Shown here: positions 17,154 through 26,587 of the stretch, piece by piece
Layout: every line of letters begins with the position of its first letter
How positions within the stretch are numbered: the first letter of the stretch is position 1
Origin: Okeania sp. SIO3I5
GTDB lineage: Bacteria > Cyanobacteriota > Cyanobacteriia > Cyanobacteriales > Microcoleaceae
Assembly: GCF_010672085.1 (NCBI RefSeq)
Contig: NZ_JAAHHT010000026.1
Location: 1-64,000, forward strand
Reading direction: 5' to 3'
DNA: 64,000 nucleotides
Program-made: the position numbers and the translations under genes
The notes under the pieces: generated by a model
What the model was told of the DNA's origin: nothing
The model's input: the letters and a program-made list of their open reading frames with translations, nothing else
Database searches by the model: none

Positions 17154-19799
17154 ATGGCTTACTTAGATAGAAAACTCGGTAATAATCAGCAAAATATAAA
17201 TAATAATCAATCTGTTGAACTAAACCCGGAAGCAGTTGTACAGTTAGAACGTTTGCTGAATTTATTGACTGACCTCAATTTAATTAATTTTCCGGTAGAA
17301 TTAACAGAGGAATCTATTAAGCCTGAAGAGCAGAAAAATTTGCTCGCAACTCAAACTAATCAAACGGAAGAAAATCATAATTTAATCCATCAGAGCATCA
17401 CTAAAAATTCTGCTGAAAATGAAGATGACGTTATTGATGTAATTAATTTTCTAGCAGAATTGCCAGAGGAATTTATCGAGTCTAAAGAGCAGAGAAATTT
17501 ACTCATAACTGAAACTGATCGAGCAGAAAAAAATCATAATTCAATCCATCAGAGCATCACAAAATATTCTCGTCAAAATTACGATAATGTTATTAATTTA
17601 GAGAGTCAATCTACCAAACATCAACAAGAAATACCAACCAGAGAAAAACCATTATTTATTCCTGAAAAATTATCAGAATTATCAGGGTGTCATCAACAAA
17701 ATGATGCGGAGTTAGAAGCGTTTGAAGCTCTACAAAATCTTTTATTTGGTTCACAAGTAGCTAGATTAATTAGAAAGCTAAATACTAACCTGAAAAAACA
17801 AAACTTTAATGATCGTCAAGATGAATTAAAAAATCTATTCAATCCTTTATTACTAGAAAATTTATTCACTCATTTAGGTCAAACAGAAGGAGAAGTTCTA
17901 GAAACAATTACCCCAGTAATTGACGAAGCTATACAAAAAAGATTTAGACAAGATCGAGGAGCAATCAGTTCTGCACTAGCTCCTATATTATCTCCGGCAA
18001 TAGCAATACAAATAAATCAAGATCCCCAAGTAATGGCTGAGGCACTAGCACCAATTATTGATGTTATTCTGATTAAAAAAACAGAACAAGACCAACAATC
18101 AATTATTGAAGTTTTAGCACCTTTATTTCCAGTAATAATTTCCTATGTTATACAGAATTATCCTCAAGAAATTGCTAAGGCATTGGCACCAGAAATGGGA
18201 GCGGCAATTAGAGAACAAATTAAGATAGATAAGCGACAAATTTCCCAAGCATTAGCACCAGAAATGGGTACAGCAATTAAAGAGCAAATTTTCTTAGAGC
18301 AAAATTCTATAGTTGATGCTTTATATCCTGTTATTGGCAGTACCATTTCTAAATACATGACAGAAGCAATCCGGGAAATTAATGAGAAAATTTCAGATAC
18401 ATTTAGTTTCAAGGGAATAAGACGGAAAATTCAGGCAATTTTTCGAGGGGTTTCTGAGGCAGAACTTATTATCTCAGAAATAATGGTTTTTGCTGTCCAA
18501 GCAGTATTTTTAATTCATAAAGAATCTGGTTTAGTAATTGCTGAAGCTCAACAGTCTGGGCGAGAAAAATTAGAATCAGAAATGGTGGCGGGAATGTTAA
18601 CAGCTATTCGGAGTTTTGTGAATGATTGTATTGTTCAGTCTGGAGATGTTTCAGAATTGAATGAGATTGAATATGGAGATTCAAAAATTATTTTAGAAGT
18701 TGTCGGATATTGTTATTTAGCAGTAGTAATTAAGGGAGAACCTAGCAAGTCATTTATCAAAGAATTACGACAAACACTCACCAATATTGTCATAGATTAC
18801 GGTAAAGATATTAAGAATTTTGCCGGCGATCCAGATACAATCCCTAGCTCAATTAAATTACAACTAAAAGGATTATTAGATGTAGATGTACAAGAAAATG
18901 AAAATAAAAAATTATCTATTTCTAAACCTCCCACTGCTTTGTTAATAGTTGGTGGATTAGTTGCAAGTTTAATTTTAATTCCCTGGGGAATTTATCAGTA
19001 TTACAGTAGACTTTATCGAAGTGTTGAAGTCAAAACTACTCAAGCTTGGGCGAATGCTCCAGAATTAGCTTTTTATAGTTTTAGTTTAAATGCAGAAGTA
19101 AAAAGAGGTTCTTTAACTCTAACTGGGAAACTACCAAATCAAAATTTACTTGATCGAGCAGTAGAAATAGCCAAAGAACAGGCTAATTTTTCTAATTTAG
19201 ATTTAGAACTAGATAATCAAATAGTAGCTATAAAAGTACCACCTGACCCCTGGAAAATAAGTGGTGAAGTAGAGCGAATCACAAAAGCATTAAATCAAAT
19301 AGAAGGAGTGTCGATAAGCAGTAACTATACAGAAGATAAAGTGACAGTCAAAGGAACAGTGATGGATATGGCAGATGTTGAGAAAATAACCAAAAAAATT
19401 GAACAAGTTCCTGGAGTTGAATCTGTCACTACCACGATTAAACTAGATCCACTAAAAGTGAAAGAGCGCATCTATTTCGCTCGAGGTTCAGCTAAACTTG
19501 AATCTGCTTATGCAAAGACAATAGCTGACATTAAAGAATTTCTGAGTCAATACCCTCAAGAAAATCTTAGGATAATAGGTCATACAGATCGTACTGGCAA
19601 TCCAAATATTAACAAAAAATTGGCCCTGAGAAGAGCAAATGTAGTTAGGTATGCTTTAGTAAAGGAGGGAGTAGATGCCAGACGATTAAAAGTAACTGGA
19701 CAAATAAACTCTCCTCAAGATGTGGAGTCTAATCAACCACTATTGTTAAGTAGGTGTGTAACATTTGATTTGTTTAAAGGAACGGCAAAAGACAACTGA
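17154..19799 (+). CDS. Large BON/OmpA-domain membrane protein with ALAP repeats
   Basis: The 881-residue protein begins with a polar N-terminal third containing two similar 60-70-residue segments (LPEEFIESKEQRNLL, repeated in variant form). Residues about 265-415 hold five or six ~24-residue repeats centred on ALAP(I/E).(G/S).AI..QI. One transmembrane helix is at about 594-617 (ALLIVGGLVASLILIPWGIY). The part after it is periplasmic by inference: two BON-like modules (about 640-765, with GSLTLTGKLPNQNLLDRAVEIA and VKGTVMDMADVEKIT) and a C-terminal OmpA-like domain (about 770-875) with IIGHTDRTGNPNINKKLALRRA, which in this family binds peptidoglycan. The layout suggests a link from cytoplasm to cell wall. 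The Rab-like GTPase gene follows eight bases after the stop. Confidence 0.82.
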   Translation: MAYLDRKLGNNQQNINNNQSVELNPEAVVQLERLLNLLTDLNLINFPVELTEESIKPEEQKNLLATQTNQTEENHNLIHQSITKNSAENEDDVIDVINFLAELPEEFIESKEQRNLLITETDRAEKNHNSIHQSITKYSRQNYDNVINLESQSTKHQQEIPTREKPLFIPEKLSELSGCHQQNDAELEAFEALQNLLFGSQVARLIRKLNTNLKKQNFNDRQDELKNLFNPLLLENLFTHLGQTEGEVLETITPVIDEAIQKRFRQDRGAISSALAPILSPAIAIQINQDPQVMAEALAPIIDVILIKKTEQDQQSIIEVLAPLFPVIISYVIQNYPQEIAKALAPEMGAAIREQIKIDKRQISQALAPEMGTAIKEQIFLEQNSIVDALYPVIGSTISKYMTEAIREINEKISDTFSFKGIRRKIQAIFRGVSEAELIISEIMVFAVQAVFLIHKESGLVIAEAQQSGREKLESEMVAGMLTAIRSFVNDCIVQSGDVSELNEIEYGDSKIILEVVGYCYLAVVIKGEPSKSFIKELRQTLTNIVIDYGKDIKNFAGDPDTIPSSIKLQLKGLLDVDVQENENKKLSISKPPTALLIVGGLVASLILIPWGIYQYYSRLYRSVEVKTTQAWANAPELAFYSFSLNAEVKRGSLTLTGKLPNQNLLDRAVEIAKEQANFSNLDLELDNQIVAIKVPPDPWKISGEVERITKALNQIEGVSISSNYTEDKVTVKGTVMDMADVEKITKKIEQVPGVESVTTTIKLDPLKVKERIYFARGSAKLESAYAKTIADIKEFLSQYPQENLRIIGHTDRTGNPNINKKLALRRANVVRYALVKEGVDARRLKVTGQINSPQDVESNQPLLLSRCVTFDLFKGTAKDN

Positions 19800-19807
19800 C
19801 TATAATT

Positions 19808-20329
19808 ATGATATCGAAAAAAATTTGTCTTGTTGGTGATTTTGGTGTGGGAAAAACTAGCCTAATTCGTCGATTTGTGGATCGACAATTTAGTGATAAA
19901 TATCTTTCTACAGTGGGGGTAAAGATTTCTACTAAAATAGTAAATTTAGCCACAACAGAAACAGAAAAAAATAATTCCTTGAAGCTATTAATTTGGGATT
20001 TAGAAGGACATACTAAGTTTAAAGCGATCGCTCCTAGTTATTTACAAGGATCGAGTGGAGCGATAGTTGTTGCAGATGTCACTCGTCAAGAAACTATAGA
20101 TAATCTAGCTGAAAGATTAGAATTATTTTTCTCAATAAATCCTCAAAGTTTAGCTATATTGGCTTTTAATAAATCTGATTTAGTTGATGCAGAAATAATT
20201 AATCAACTATTATTAAAATTTAGCGATCGGGAAGATGAAAGAGTTATTGCGACATATCATACATCTGCTAAAACTGGTGAAAATGTGGATGATATTTTTG
20301 ATAAGTTATCTTATAGGATAGTGGCATAA
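19808..20329 (+). CDS. Rab/Ras-like small GTPase
   Basis: The 173-residue single-domain GTPase has all five G motifs: G1 GDFGVGKTS (about residues 8-16), G2 threonine in STVGVK, G3 WDLEGH, G4 NKSD and G5 TSAKTG. The core resembles Rab/Ras proteins more than bacterial Era or Obg types. The G3 box reads DLEG instead of the usual DTAG/DTPG, which may change hydrolysis or switch II behaviour. No lipid-modification cysteines occur at the C-terminus. It is the third gene of the operon with the coiled-coil and BON/OmpA genes, so it probably acts as a switch on that membrane assembly; polarity, gliding or envelope anchoring are plausible, none shown. Confidence 0.85.
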   Translation: MISKKICLVGDFGVGKTSLIRRFVDRQFSDKYLSTVGVKISTKIVNLATTETEKNNSLKLLIWDLEGHTKFKAIAPSYLQGSSGAIVVADVTRQETIDNLAERLELFFSINPQSLAILAFNKSDLVDAEIINQLLLKFSDREDERVIATYHTSAKTGENVDDIFDKLSYRIVA

Positions 20330-21359
20330 ACAGCTTGAAAGGAGTAGAAAAAATTCGGTTATTGAGGGATGCTTATCCCATCCCTAAATTCGATGTAAAG
20401 TAAAGATAAGACTTTTTTAAATACCTTCTTATACTAATACTAAGTGTAAAAAAAGAACGTTAAAAATAACGAGCTAGTATTAATGGAAACTTAATTTATG
20501 ATGCTAAAAATATGAATATTTGGTTATTAATTAGCGCCTACCACTATTAACCTAAAATTTATTTGTAGCAAATCTTTATAAAACTGGTATTAACTGGTAT
20601 TAGTAATATGGATTTGGTATTAGATTTGGTATTAGTAGTTAGGGTGTATCATAAATTAAATTTGAAAGTGCTATGTAGCAAGAGTTTTGAGTTTTTAACC
20701 TTAAAAGACTCCAGACACTAAAAACCTTGAGTGACAAAGCTTCTAACTTCTAATTGATGACAGACTCTAGGAGATAGGAGACAGAATTAATGTAAGAATT
20801 CAGCTATCAGCTAGTTCAGTTATTATCTTTGAGGGAGGAACTTAGTATGGCAAGATTGAGGATAAATTAAAAGTTAGTGTCAAAGCAAATTAGCTAATTT
20901 TAGCAGTTTTGTAAAGACAGCTAAAACCAGACAATTAATAGTTGTTAATAGTTGAAGGGTTGGGAATTAATTAGTTAATAATTTAGTTACGTCACTAATT
21001 AAAAACTACCAAATAATATTTTTTTGTTCTTAAACGTAGTTATATTAAGTCTTTTGAACTATTATTAATAAGGCGCTATATATTCCTAAAAAAAACGTAT
21101 TAGATAATAAGTTTTAGGTGTTAGATTTTTGGGAAAATAGGTTTAGTAGAAAGTACCTATCATAAATTAAGTATAATACCAATTCGCAAAAATAATGCTA
21201 TACTTTGGTAAGACTTCAGTTATTAAATAATAAGTAAGATTCAGTAATCTTTTGAAAGATTCATTGGCCAAACCCAAGGATATATTATACCTAATTTATC
21301 TATTCCCTACTCCCTACTCCCTATTCTTAATAAATTAGATTTTTCAGTTTAAAGCACCG
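20330..21359. other. 1-kb AT-rich spacer
   Basis: No gene is seen. There are short direct repeats (ACTGGTATTA near 20583-20600, TTTGGTATTAG near 20613-20636), ACTCCCT heptamers at 21303-21324, and CAGCTATCAGCT-type runs near 20800. The last 60 bases carry no clear Shine-Dalgarno for the histidine kinase gene. Confidence 0.5.
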
Positions 21360-22913
21360 ATGATTAACCTATTTAAAAAACTATTATCGTCTCGTCAAAC
21401 AGAGTATTCGATCATTGATTCCCAGTTAAAAATTTTAGAGGTATCAAATGGGTTAAAAAAATTTGCTGAATTTCCAGAATTAGCAGTTCCAGGTGAAGAT
21501 ATTCAGAATAGTTTTCCAGAATTAGTAGGATCTGAAAAATTATTAGAGGAAGTGATTAGTGGCAAGAGAGAAAATTTTGAATATGAGGGGGTAGCTAGAT
21601 ATTCCACAGAAAAAAATCCTCTATATTTTAATATCCTTGTAATTGCTGATTTAGATGAAAATTCCCAGGAGCAAAATTTAATAGTATTAGTAGAAGATGT
21701 CACTGAAAAAATGGTAATGCAGCAAAAGTTAATTCAAAGTGCCAATGAATCTAATCTTTTATTAAATAAAATAACTGCGTCTCAGGATTATATTAATAAA
21801 ATTATTACTTACATGGGAGATGTTTTATTGGTAACAACAAGTTCGGGAGTGATTAAAACTATTAATCGAGCAGCAGAAATTTTATTTGATTATCAGGAAG
21901 AAGAGTTGCTAGGCAAAGAAATTTCCATGATTATTCCCCAAGAAAAATTACTACATAAAGCGCGAGAGAAACATCTGCTATTACAAGGAAAAGTATCTCA
22001 AGATGTAGACTTAATTTGTCAGAACAAAAGTGGAGAAAAAATTATTGTTGAATTTTCTTGTTCAGTAATTCAGACAGATGTTGAAGGAGTAGAAAATTTT
22101 GTTTATATAGGTAGAGATATTACAGAGCGGAAAAAAGAGGAAGAAAAAATACGTCAAGCTTTGGAACAAGAACGAGATTTAAGAGAAGTAAGGGGTCGTT
22201 TTTTCTCAATGGTTACTCACGAATTTGGTAATCCGTTGAATACAGTTTTATTATCTACTCAATTGCTACGAAGTTATGAATCTCAAATTACTGAAGTCGA
22301 AAAAGATAAATATTTAGTATTTATTGAAGAGTCTACACAAGAAATGCTTGAACTGCTAAATGATGTCAGATTTATTGGTAAAGCGGATGCTGGAAAACTG
22401 AAATATAAACCGGCACCTATTGATTTGATTAAAGTCTGTAATTATATTGTTAATTCAATTAAAGTTACTGCTAGAGATAGACATATTATTAATTTTACGG
22501 TTAGCAAAAAATTTTCCACAAAATATAAGTCTAAGTCTGGCAATAATGAGGTGCAATTTTTCTTGATGGATGAGAAACTAATTCGACATATTTTAAATAA
22601 TTTGTTATCTAATGCTGTTAAGTATTCACCGACAGGAGGTAAGATAGATTTTCAGTTGAGTTTGAACGATCAAACAGGCATTTTTCTGATTAAAGATGAG
22701 GGAATAGGTATTCCAGTTGAGAACCAAAAAAAATTGTTTGAATCTTTCTACAGAGCAAGTAATGTAGGCAAAATAGGAGGAACAGGATTAGGATTGTCTA
22801 TTGTTAAACAGTGCGTAGAGTTGCATCGTGGAAAAATAGATTTTTCTAGTGAAGTTGGTAAAGGAACTACTTTTATAGTGGAAATTCCATTAGAAAGAGT
22901 ATCTTCAAATTAG
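21360..22913 (+). CDS. PAS-domain sensor histidine kinase (orphan)
   Basis: This 517-residue protein is soluble by sequence (no membrane segment). An N-terminal PAS-like region covers about residues 8-120 (TEYSIIDSQLKILEVSNGLKKF...IVLVEDVTEK). A second, clearer PAS/PAC module covers about 140-255 (TTSSGVIKTINRAAEILFDY, ending YIGRDITERK). The H box SMVTHEFGNPLN has the phospho-accepting His near residue 287. ATP-binding boxes follow: N (NLLSNAVKYSP), G1 (DEGIGIP), F and G2 (GGTGLGLSIVKQC). It should autophosphorylate in response to a cytoplasmic signal and pass phosphate to a response regulator, but none is nearby. The H box reads HEFGNPL rather than HE(L/F)RTPL, as in some cyanobacterial kinases. 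Confidence 0.88.
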   Translation: MINLFKKLLSSRQTEYSIIDSQLKILEVSNGLKKFAEFPELAVPGEDIQNSFPELVGSEKLLEEVISGKRENFEYEGVARYSTEKNPLYFNILVIADLDENSQEQNLIVLVEDVTEKMVMQQKLIQSANESNLLLNKITASQDYINKIITYMGDVLLVTTSSGVIKTINRAAEILFDYQEEELLGKEISMIIPQEKLLHKAREKHLLLQGKVSQDVDLICQNKSGEKIIVEFSCSVIQTDVEGVENFVYIGRDITERKKEEEKIRQALEQERDLREVRGRFFSMVTHEFGNPLNTVLLSTQLLRSYESQITEVEKDKYLVFIEESTQEMLELLNDVRFIGKADAGKLKYKPAPIDLIKVCNYIVNSIKVTARDRHIINFTVSKKFSTKYKSKSGNNEVQFFLMDEKLIRHILNNLLSNAVKYSPTGGKIDFQLSLNDQTGIFLIKDEGIGIPVENQKKLFESFYRASNVGKIGGTGLGLSIVKQCVELHRGKIDFSSEVGKGTTFIVEIPLERVSSN

Positions 22914-22914
22914 G

Positions 22915-23015
22915 GAAGTGTGGGGAGTGTGGGAAGTGTGGGAAGTGTGGGAGGTGTGGGGAGTGTGGGAAGTGTGGGAGGTGTGGGAGGTGTGGGGAGT
23001 GTGGGGAGTGTGGGA
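22915..23015. repeat. GTGTGGGAG-type microrepeat run
   Basis: Directly after the histidine kinase stop there are about ten tandem copies of a GGAGTGTGGGAAGTGTG-like 8-10-base unit. Similar GTGTGGGAG runs lie at 15378-15400, 51140-51185 and 58757-58785. It gives long open frames (Ser-His-Thr repeats on the minus strand) that are not genes. The following 23030-23150 region holds two imperfect copies of a TACTTTATTTGAATGA...AAAAAATGTGGTGTTTTT segment. Confidence 0.75.
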
Positions 23016-23188
23016 AGAAGGAAGAAAAAAATACTCTACTTTATTTGAATGATGAAAAAAAATGTGGTGTTTTTGCCTAAAAAGTGTGGAATAGGGAATA
23101 GAAAAAAAGCTGTACTTCATTTGAATAACGACAAAAAATGTGGTATTTTTTTCCCTAGAAAGTAAACTTATACAGGAATAATCATACT

Positions 23189-23770
23189 ATGGCTTTAACA
23201 GAGTCTACAATGCTAACATTGGCAACTCCAGCACCAAATTTTCAGTTACTAGATGTAGTTTCTGAAAAGACAATTTCTCTATCAACATTTGAGGGGAAAA
23301 AAGCATTATTAGTAATGTTTATTTGTCGTCATTGCCCATTTGTAAAGCACGTTCAATTAGAACTTGCTAAAATTGGCAAAGATTATGTTTCAAAAGATGT
23401 GGGAATTGTTGCTATTAGTTCCAATAATATTGAAACTCACCCTGATGATGCTCCAGATAAACTAAAAGAAATGGCTTTAGAATTAGAGTTTAATTTTCCT
23501 TATTGTTTTGATGAAACTCAGGAGGTAGCAAAATCTTATACTGCTGCTTGTACTCCTGATTTTTTCCTATTTGATGCAGATTTTAAATTAGCGTATAGAG
23601 GGCAATTAGATGATAGTCGTCCTAGTAATGAAAAACCAGTAACGGGAAGTGATTTACGAGCAGCTTTAGATGTAGTTTTAGCAGGAAAAAATATAGGGGA
23701 AGAACAAAAACCTAGTGTAGGTTGTAATATTAAATGGAAACCAGGAAATGAACCTCCTTATTTTGGTTAG
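23189..23770 (+). CDS. Thioredoxin-family (AhpC/TlpA-like) protein
   Basis: The 193-residue protein has an AhpC/TSA-Redoxin fold: PAPNFQLLDVVSEKTISLSTFEGKKALLVMFICRHCPFV. The CRHC motif (about residues 47-50) is the place of the redox-active CxxC. VGIVAISSNNIETHPDD and CTPDFFLFDADFKLAYRGQLDD then match the family that is widespread in cyanobacteria and planctomycetes. There is no signal peptide, so it is probably a cytoplasmic thiol oxidoreductase or peroxiredoxin-like protein. The C-terminal part includes a conserved SVGCNIKWKPG segment with an extra cysteine. It is monocistronic. The redox partner is unknown. Confidence 0.85.
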   Translation: MALTESTMLTLATPAPNFQLLDVVSEKTISLSTFEGKKALLVMFICRHCPFVKHVQLELAKIGKDYVSKDVGIVAISSNNIETHPDDAPDKLKEMALELEFNFPYCFDETQEVAKSYTAACTPDFFLFDADFKLAYRGQLDDSRPSNEKPVTGSDLRAALDVVLAGKNIGEEQKPSVGCNIKWKPGNEPPYFG

Positions 23771-23859
23771 AAGTAATTAGATTCAGTATGATTTGAGAAA
23801 AAATCATAAATTTTCCAGTCAGAGATTGTATTTATTTAATAAGAAAAATCGTAAGCATT

Positions 23860-25025
23860 TAGCTATTAGTATTCAGCTCTCAGCTTTTTAATGAATGAAG
23901 CAAGCATTCTTTGAACTTCTACTGCATTTTAAACCAGAGTATTGAAGCACAATAAAAATAGATTTGAGTTGTGAACCAATACAATTTGGTGCTGGGAAAT
24001 TGTCGATGTATTTCGGAAGCTGAAAACCTATTTTATCCGCAGGAAAATAGCTAATAGGTGACCACTATTTGGGCAGTATTCCGCAGGAAATGGTTACGAA
24101 AAATAACTTAACTTTGTAATAGTTACCCTACAAGGTTAAGTTATTTTTTAGCTATTAGCAGTCAGCGTTCAGCTTTTTAATTTAATGAATGAAGCCAGTT
24201 TTTTTTGAACTTCTACTGCATTTTAAACCAGAGTATTTAAGCACAATAAAAATAAATTTTAGTTGTGAACTAATACAATTTGGTGCTGGGAAATTGTCGA
24301 TGTATTTCGGAAGTTGATAACCTAGTTTATCCCCAGGAAAATAGCTAACAGCTAACCGCTATTTGTGCAGTATTCCGCAGGAAATGCTTACGGAAAATGA
24401 CTTAACTTTGTAGTAGTTATTCTGCAAGGTTAAATCAGCATTCAGCTATTAGCAGTCAGCAGTCAGCTTTTAAATTTAATTAATGAAGTAAGCTGTCTTT
24501 TAACTTATACTGCATTTTCAAGGAGAGTATTGAAGCACAAGAAAAACGGAGTTTAGTTGTGAATTTATACAATTCTGTGGCAGGAAATTGTACATGTATT
24601 TCGGAAGTTGATAACGCAGTTTATCCCCAGGAGACTAACTAATAGCTAACCACTATTTGGGCAGTATTCCGAAAATTATTACGGAAAATGACTTAACCTT
24701 GTAGTAGTTATTCTGCAAGGTTAAATCAGTATTCAGCTATTAGCAGTCAGCATTCAGCTTTTTAATTTAATGAATGAAGCAAGGTTTTTTTGAACTTATA
24801 CTGCATTTTCAACCAGAGTATTTAAGCAAAATAAAAATAAATTTTAGTTGTGAAGCAATACAATTCTATGGCAGGAAATTGTAGGTGTATTTCGGAAGTT
24901 GATAACATAGTTTATCCGCAGGAGATTAACTAACAGCTAACCGCTATTTGGGCAGTATTCCCCAGGAAATGCTTACGGAAAATGACTTAACTTTGTAGTA
25001 GTTATTCTGCAAGGTTAAATTATAT
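23860..25025. repeat. Array of ~294-bp tandem repeats, four units
   Basis: Four units with landmark GG(T/C)(G/A)..GGAAATTGT: the GGAAATTG motif is at 23995, 24289, 24583 and 24874 (spacings 294, 294, 291). Each unit also has AGCAGTCAGC(A/G)TTCAGC, ACTGCATTTT(A/C)AACCAGAGTAT-like sequence, TATTTCGGAAG(C/T)TGA, CAGTATTCCGCAGGAAATG-like sequence and ATGACTTAAC(T/C)TTGTAGTAG. The TAACCTTGTAG...CTACAAGGTTA pairs can form hairpins. No coding potential is seen. The array ends about 50 bases before the glycosidase gene. Confidence 0.85.
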
Positions 25026-25076
25026 CGAAATTAACTAAATAGAAAAAATCTCATCTAAATTTATGAGGATTTTATT

Positions 25077-26516
25077 ATGTCAAAAAAAGATTCTGACTCT
25101 TCTCGCCTTTTTGATGCAGGTTGCCTTGTAGAACTGCTAATTTTGACGATGATTTTAGGAGGAAGTTATTGGTGGTTTATTGAGAGAAAGAATATTGATT
25201 TATCTCAAGTCATATCTAAGACTTCTGTTGTTTCTTGGTTCCATGAAAAGTTTCCTAATGTACCTATTCCTTTCAAACCATCTCCATCAGAAGTAACTAA
25301 AAATTTACCAGACTCATCTAAAATCAAAACACCATTACCAACTCCTTCTCCACAAAAAAAGGAAACAGAATTAACTCCAACTCAACCATCTCCAACAGAA
25401 GTAACTAAAAATTTACCAGACTCATCTAAAATCAAAACACCATTACCAACTCCTTCTCCACAAAAAAAGGAAACAGAATTAACTCCAACTCAACCATCTC
25501 CAACAGAAGTAACTAAAAATTTACCAGACTCATCTAAAATCAAAACACCATTACCAACTCCTTCTCCAAAACCAACTGTTCATCCAATTCAATCTAAGAA
25601 TAATTCCTTAGATGAAAAAAGTTTAACTCCTTGGGAGAGAAAACAAATTAGAGGTATATATTTAAGTCGTTATGCTGTAACTAATAATGCTAATGAAAGA
25701 ACAATTCGTGAACGAGTTCGTTATTACAAAAAACAAGGATTTAATACAATAATTCATGGGGTGTGGGGAAATGGTTGTACTATGTACAAAAGCGAAGTAA
25801 TGGAACAAATATTAGGAGCAAAAAGTTGCCCGAATCTATTTAATGAACAATGGTTAAACTGGTTAATTGATGAAGCACATAAACAAGGAATGGAAATTCA
25901 TGCTTACTTTGAGAAAGGTATTAAAATAGATGAAAATAGTCCGATATTTGATTTAGCAATTAGGAAAAAATGGATAGTTCCTGGAGTAGACAAAACCTAC
26001 GATAGAATCGAGCATTATGTTTTAGATGTAGAAATGGAAGAAGTGGCTAATTTTTTCACTAAAATTTTAGTTGAATTTGTCAAAAAATATCCCAATATAG
26101 ATGCTGTTCAATGGGATGATTATCTGGGATATCATGCAGAATTACCAGGAAAAGTTGACCGAACTTCTAACTTAACGAATTTTACTCAGCGAATGATTAA
26201 AAAAATGAAAGAAGCTAATAATTCAGTTAGTTTTGATATCTCTCATCACAACCCTTATTGGGCAAAAAAATATTTTGCAGCAGATTGGGAAAAATGGTCG
26301 GTAGATCGAGTTTTTATTCAAGCTTATAATGAAGATAATTTTCAGGAAGAATTAAATTATGCGAAAAAATATGACGGTGTTGGTATTACAGATCAACAAT
26401 TACATCGCCTTCGGGAATTAGTTAATGATTCTAATGTTAATAGTGTGTTAGTTTTCCCTCTTTCAGGAAAACCTGAAAAAGCTGCTTCCCGTGTTAATTC
26501 AACTTTGTCAGATTAG
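25077..26516 (+). CDS. Membrane-anchored GHL10-like putative glycoside hydrolase
   Basis: The 479-residue protein has a short cytoplasmic N-end, a transmembrane anchor (about residues 18-37, LVELLILTMILGGSYWWFIE) and a Ser/Pro/Thr-rich stalk (about 65-185) built from a perfect 36-residue repeat. The catalytic-type domain (about 190-479) has IRGIYLSRYAVTNNANERTI, a GMEIHAYFEKG segment, NIDAVQWDDYLGYH and VDRVFIQAYNEDNF. It resembles the GHL10/family-10-glycosidase-like TIM-barrel proteins common in cyanobacteria. The acidic pair in QWDDYLG is the likely catalytic or metal site (inference). The enzyme should face the periplasm and act on cell-wall or sheath polysaccharide. The ATG at 25077 follows ATGAGGATTTT, a usable GAGG ribosome site. 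Confidence 0.78.
   Translation: MSKKDSDSSRLFDAGCLVELLILTMILGGSYWWFIERKNIDLSQVISKTSVVSWFHEKFPNVPIPFKPSPSEVTKNLPDSSKIKTPLPTPSPQKKETELTPTQPSPTEVTKNLPDSSKIKTPLPTPSPQKKETELTPTQPSPTEVTKNLPDSSKIKTPLPTPSPKPTVHPIQSKNNSLDEKSLTPWERKQIRGIYLSRYAVTNNANERTIRERVRYYKKQGFNTIIHGVWGNGCTMYKSEVMEQILGAKSCPNLFNEQWLNWLIDEAHKQGMEIHAYFEKGIKIDENSPIFDLAIRKKWIVPGVDKTYDRIEHYVLDVEMEEVANFFTKILVEFVKKYPNIDAVQWDDYLGYHAELPGKVDRTSNLTNFTQRMIKKMKEANNSVSFDISHHNPYWAKKYFAADWEKWSVDRVFIQAYNEDNFQEELNYAKKYDGVGITDQQLHRLRELVNDSNVNSVLVFPLSGKPEKAASRVNSTLSD
25278..25568 (+). repeat. 108-bp in-frame repeat in glycosidase stalk
   Basis: Units start at 25278, 25386 and 25494, exactly 108 bp apart and identical over nearly their whole length; the third is partial. 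They encode PSPTEVTKNLPDSSKIK plus TPLPTPSPQKKETELTPTQ. The near-absence of base differences shows recent duplication, so the stalk length probably varies between strains. Confidence 0.92.
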
Positions 26517-26587
26517 GGATTTGAGGAAAATTAAAGAATTCTGAATTCTGAATTCTGAATTTAGAATTTCAAGGAGAAACTATACTA

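Noticed and set aside
22905-23120. Minus-strand open frame of Ser-His-Thr-Pro repeats
   Set aside because: Translation of the GTGTGGGAG microrepeat run after the histidine kinase gene.
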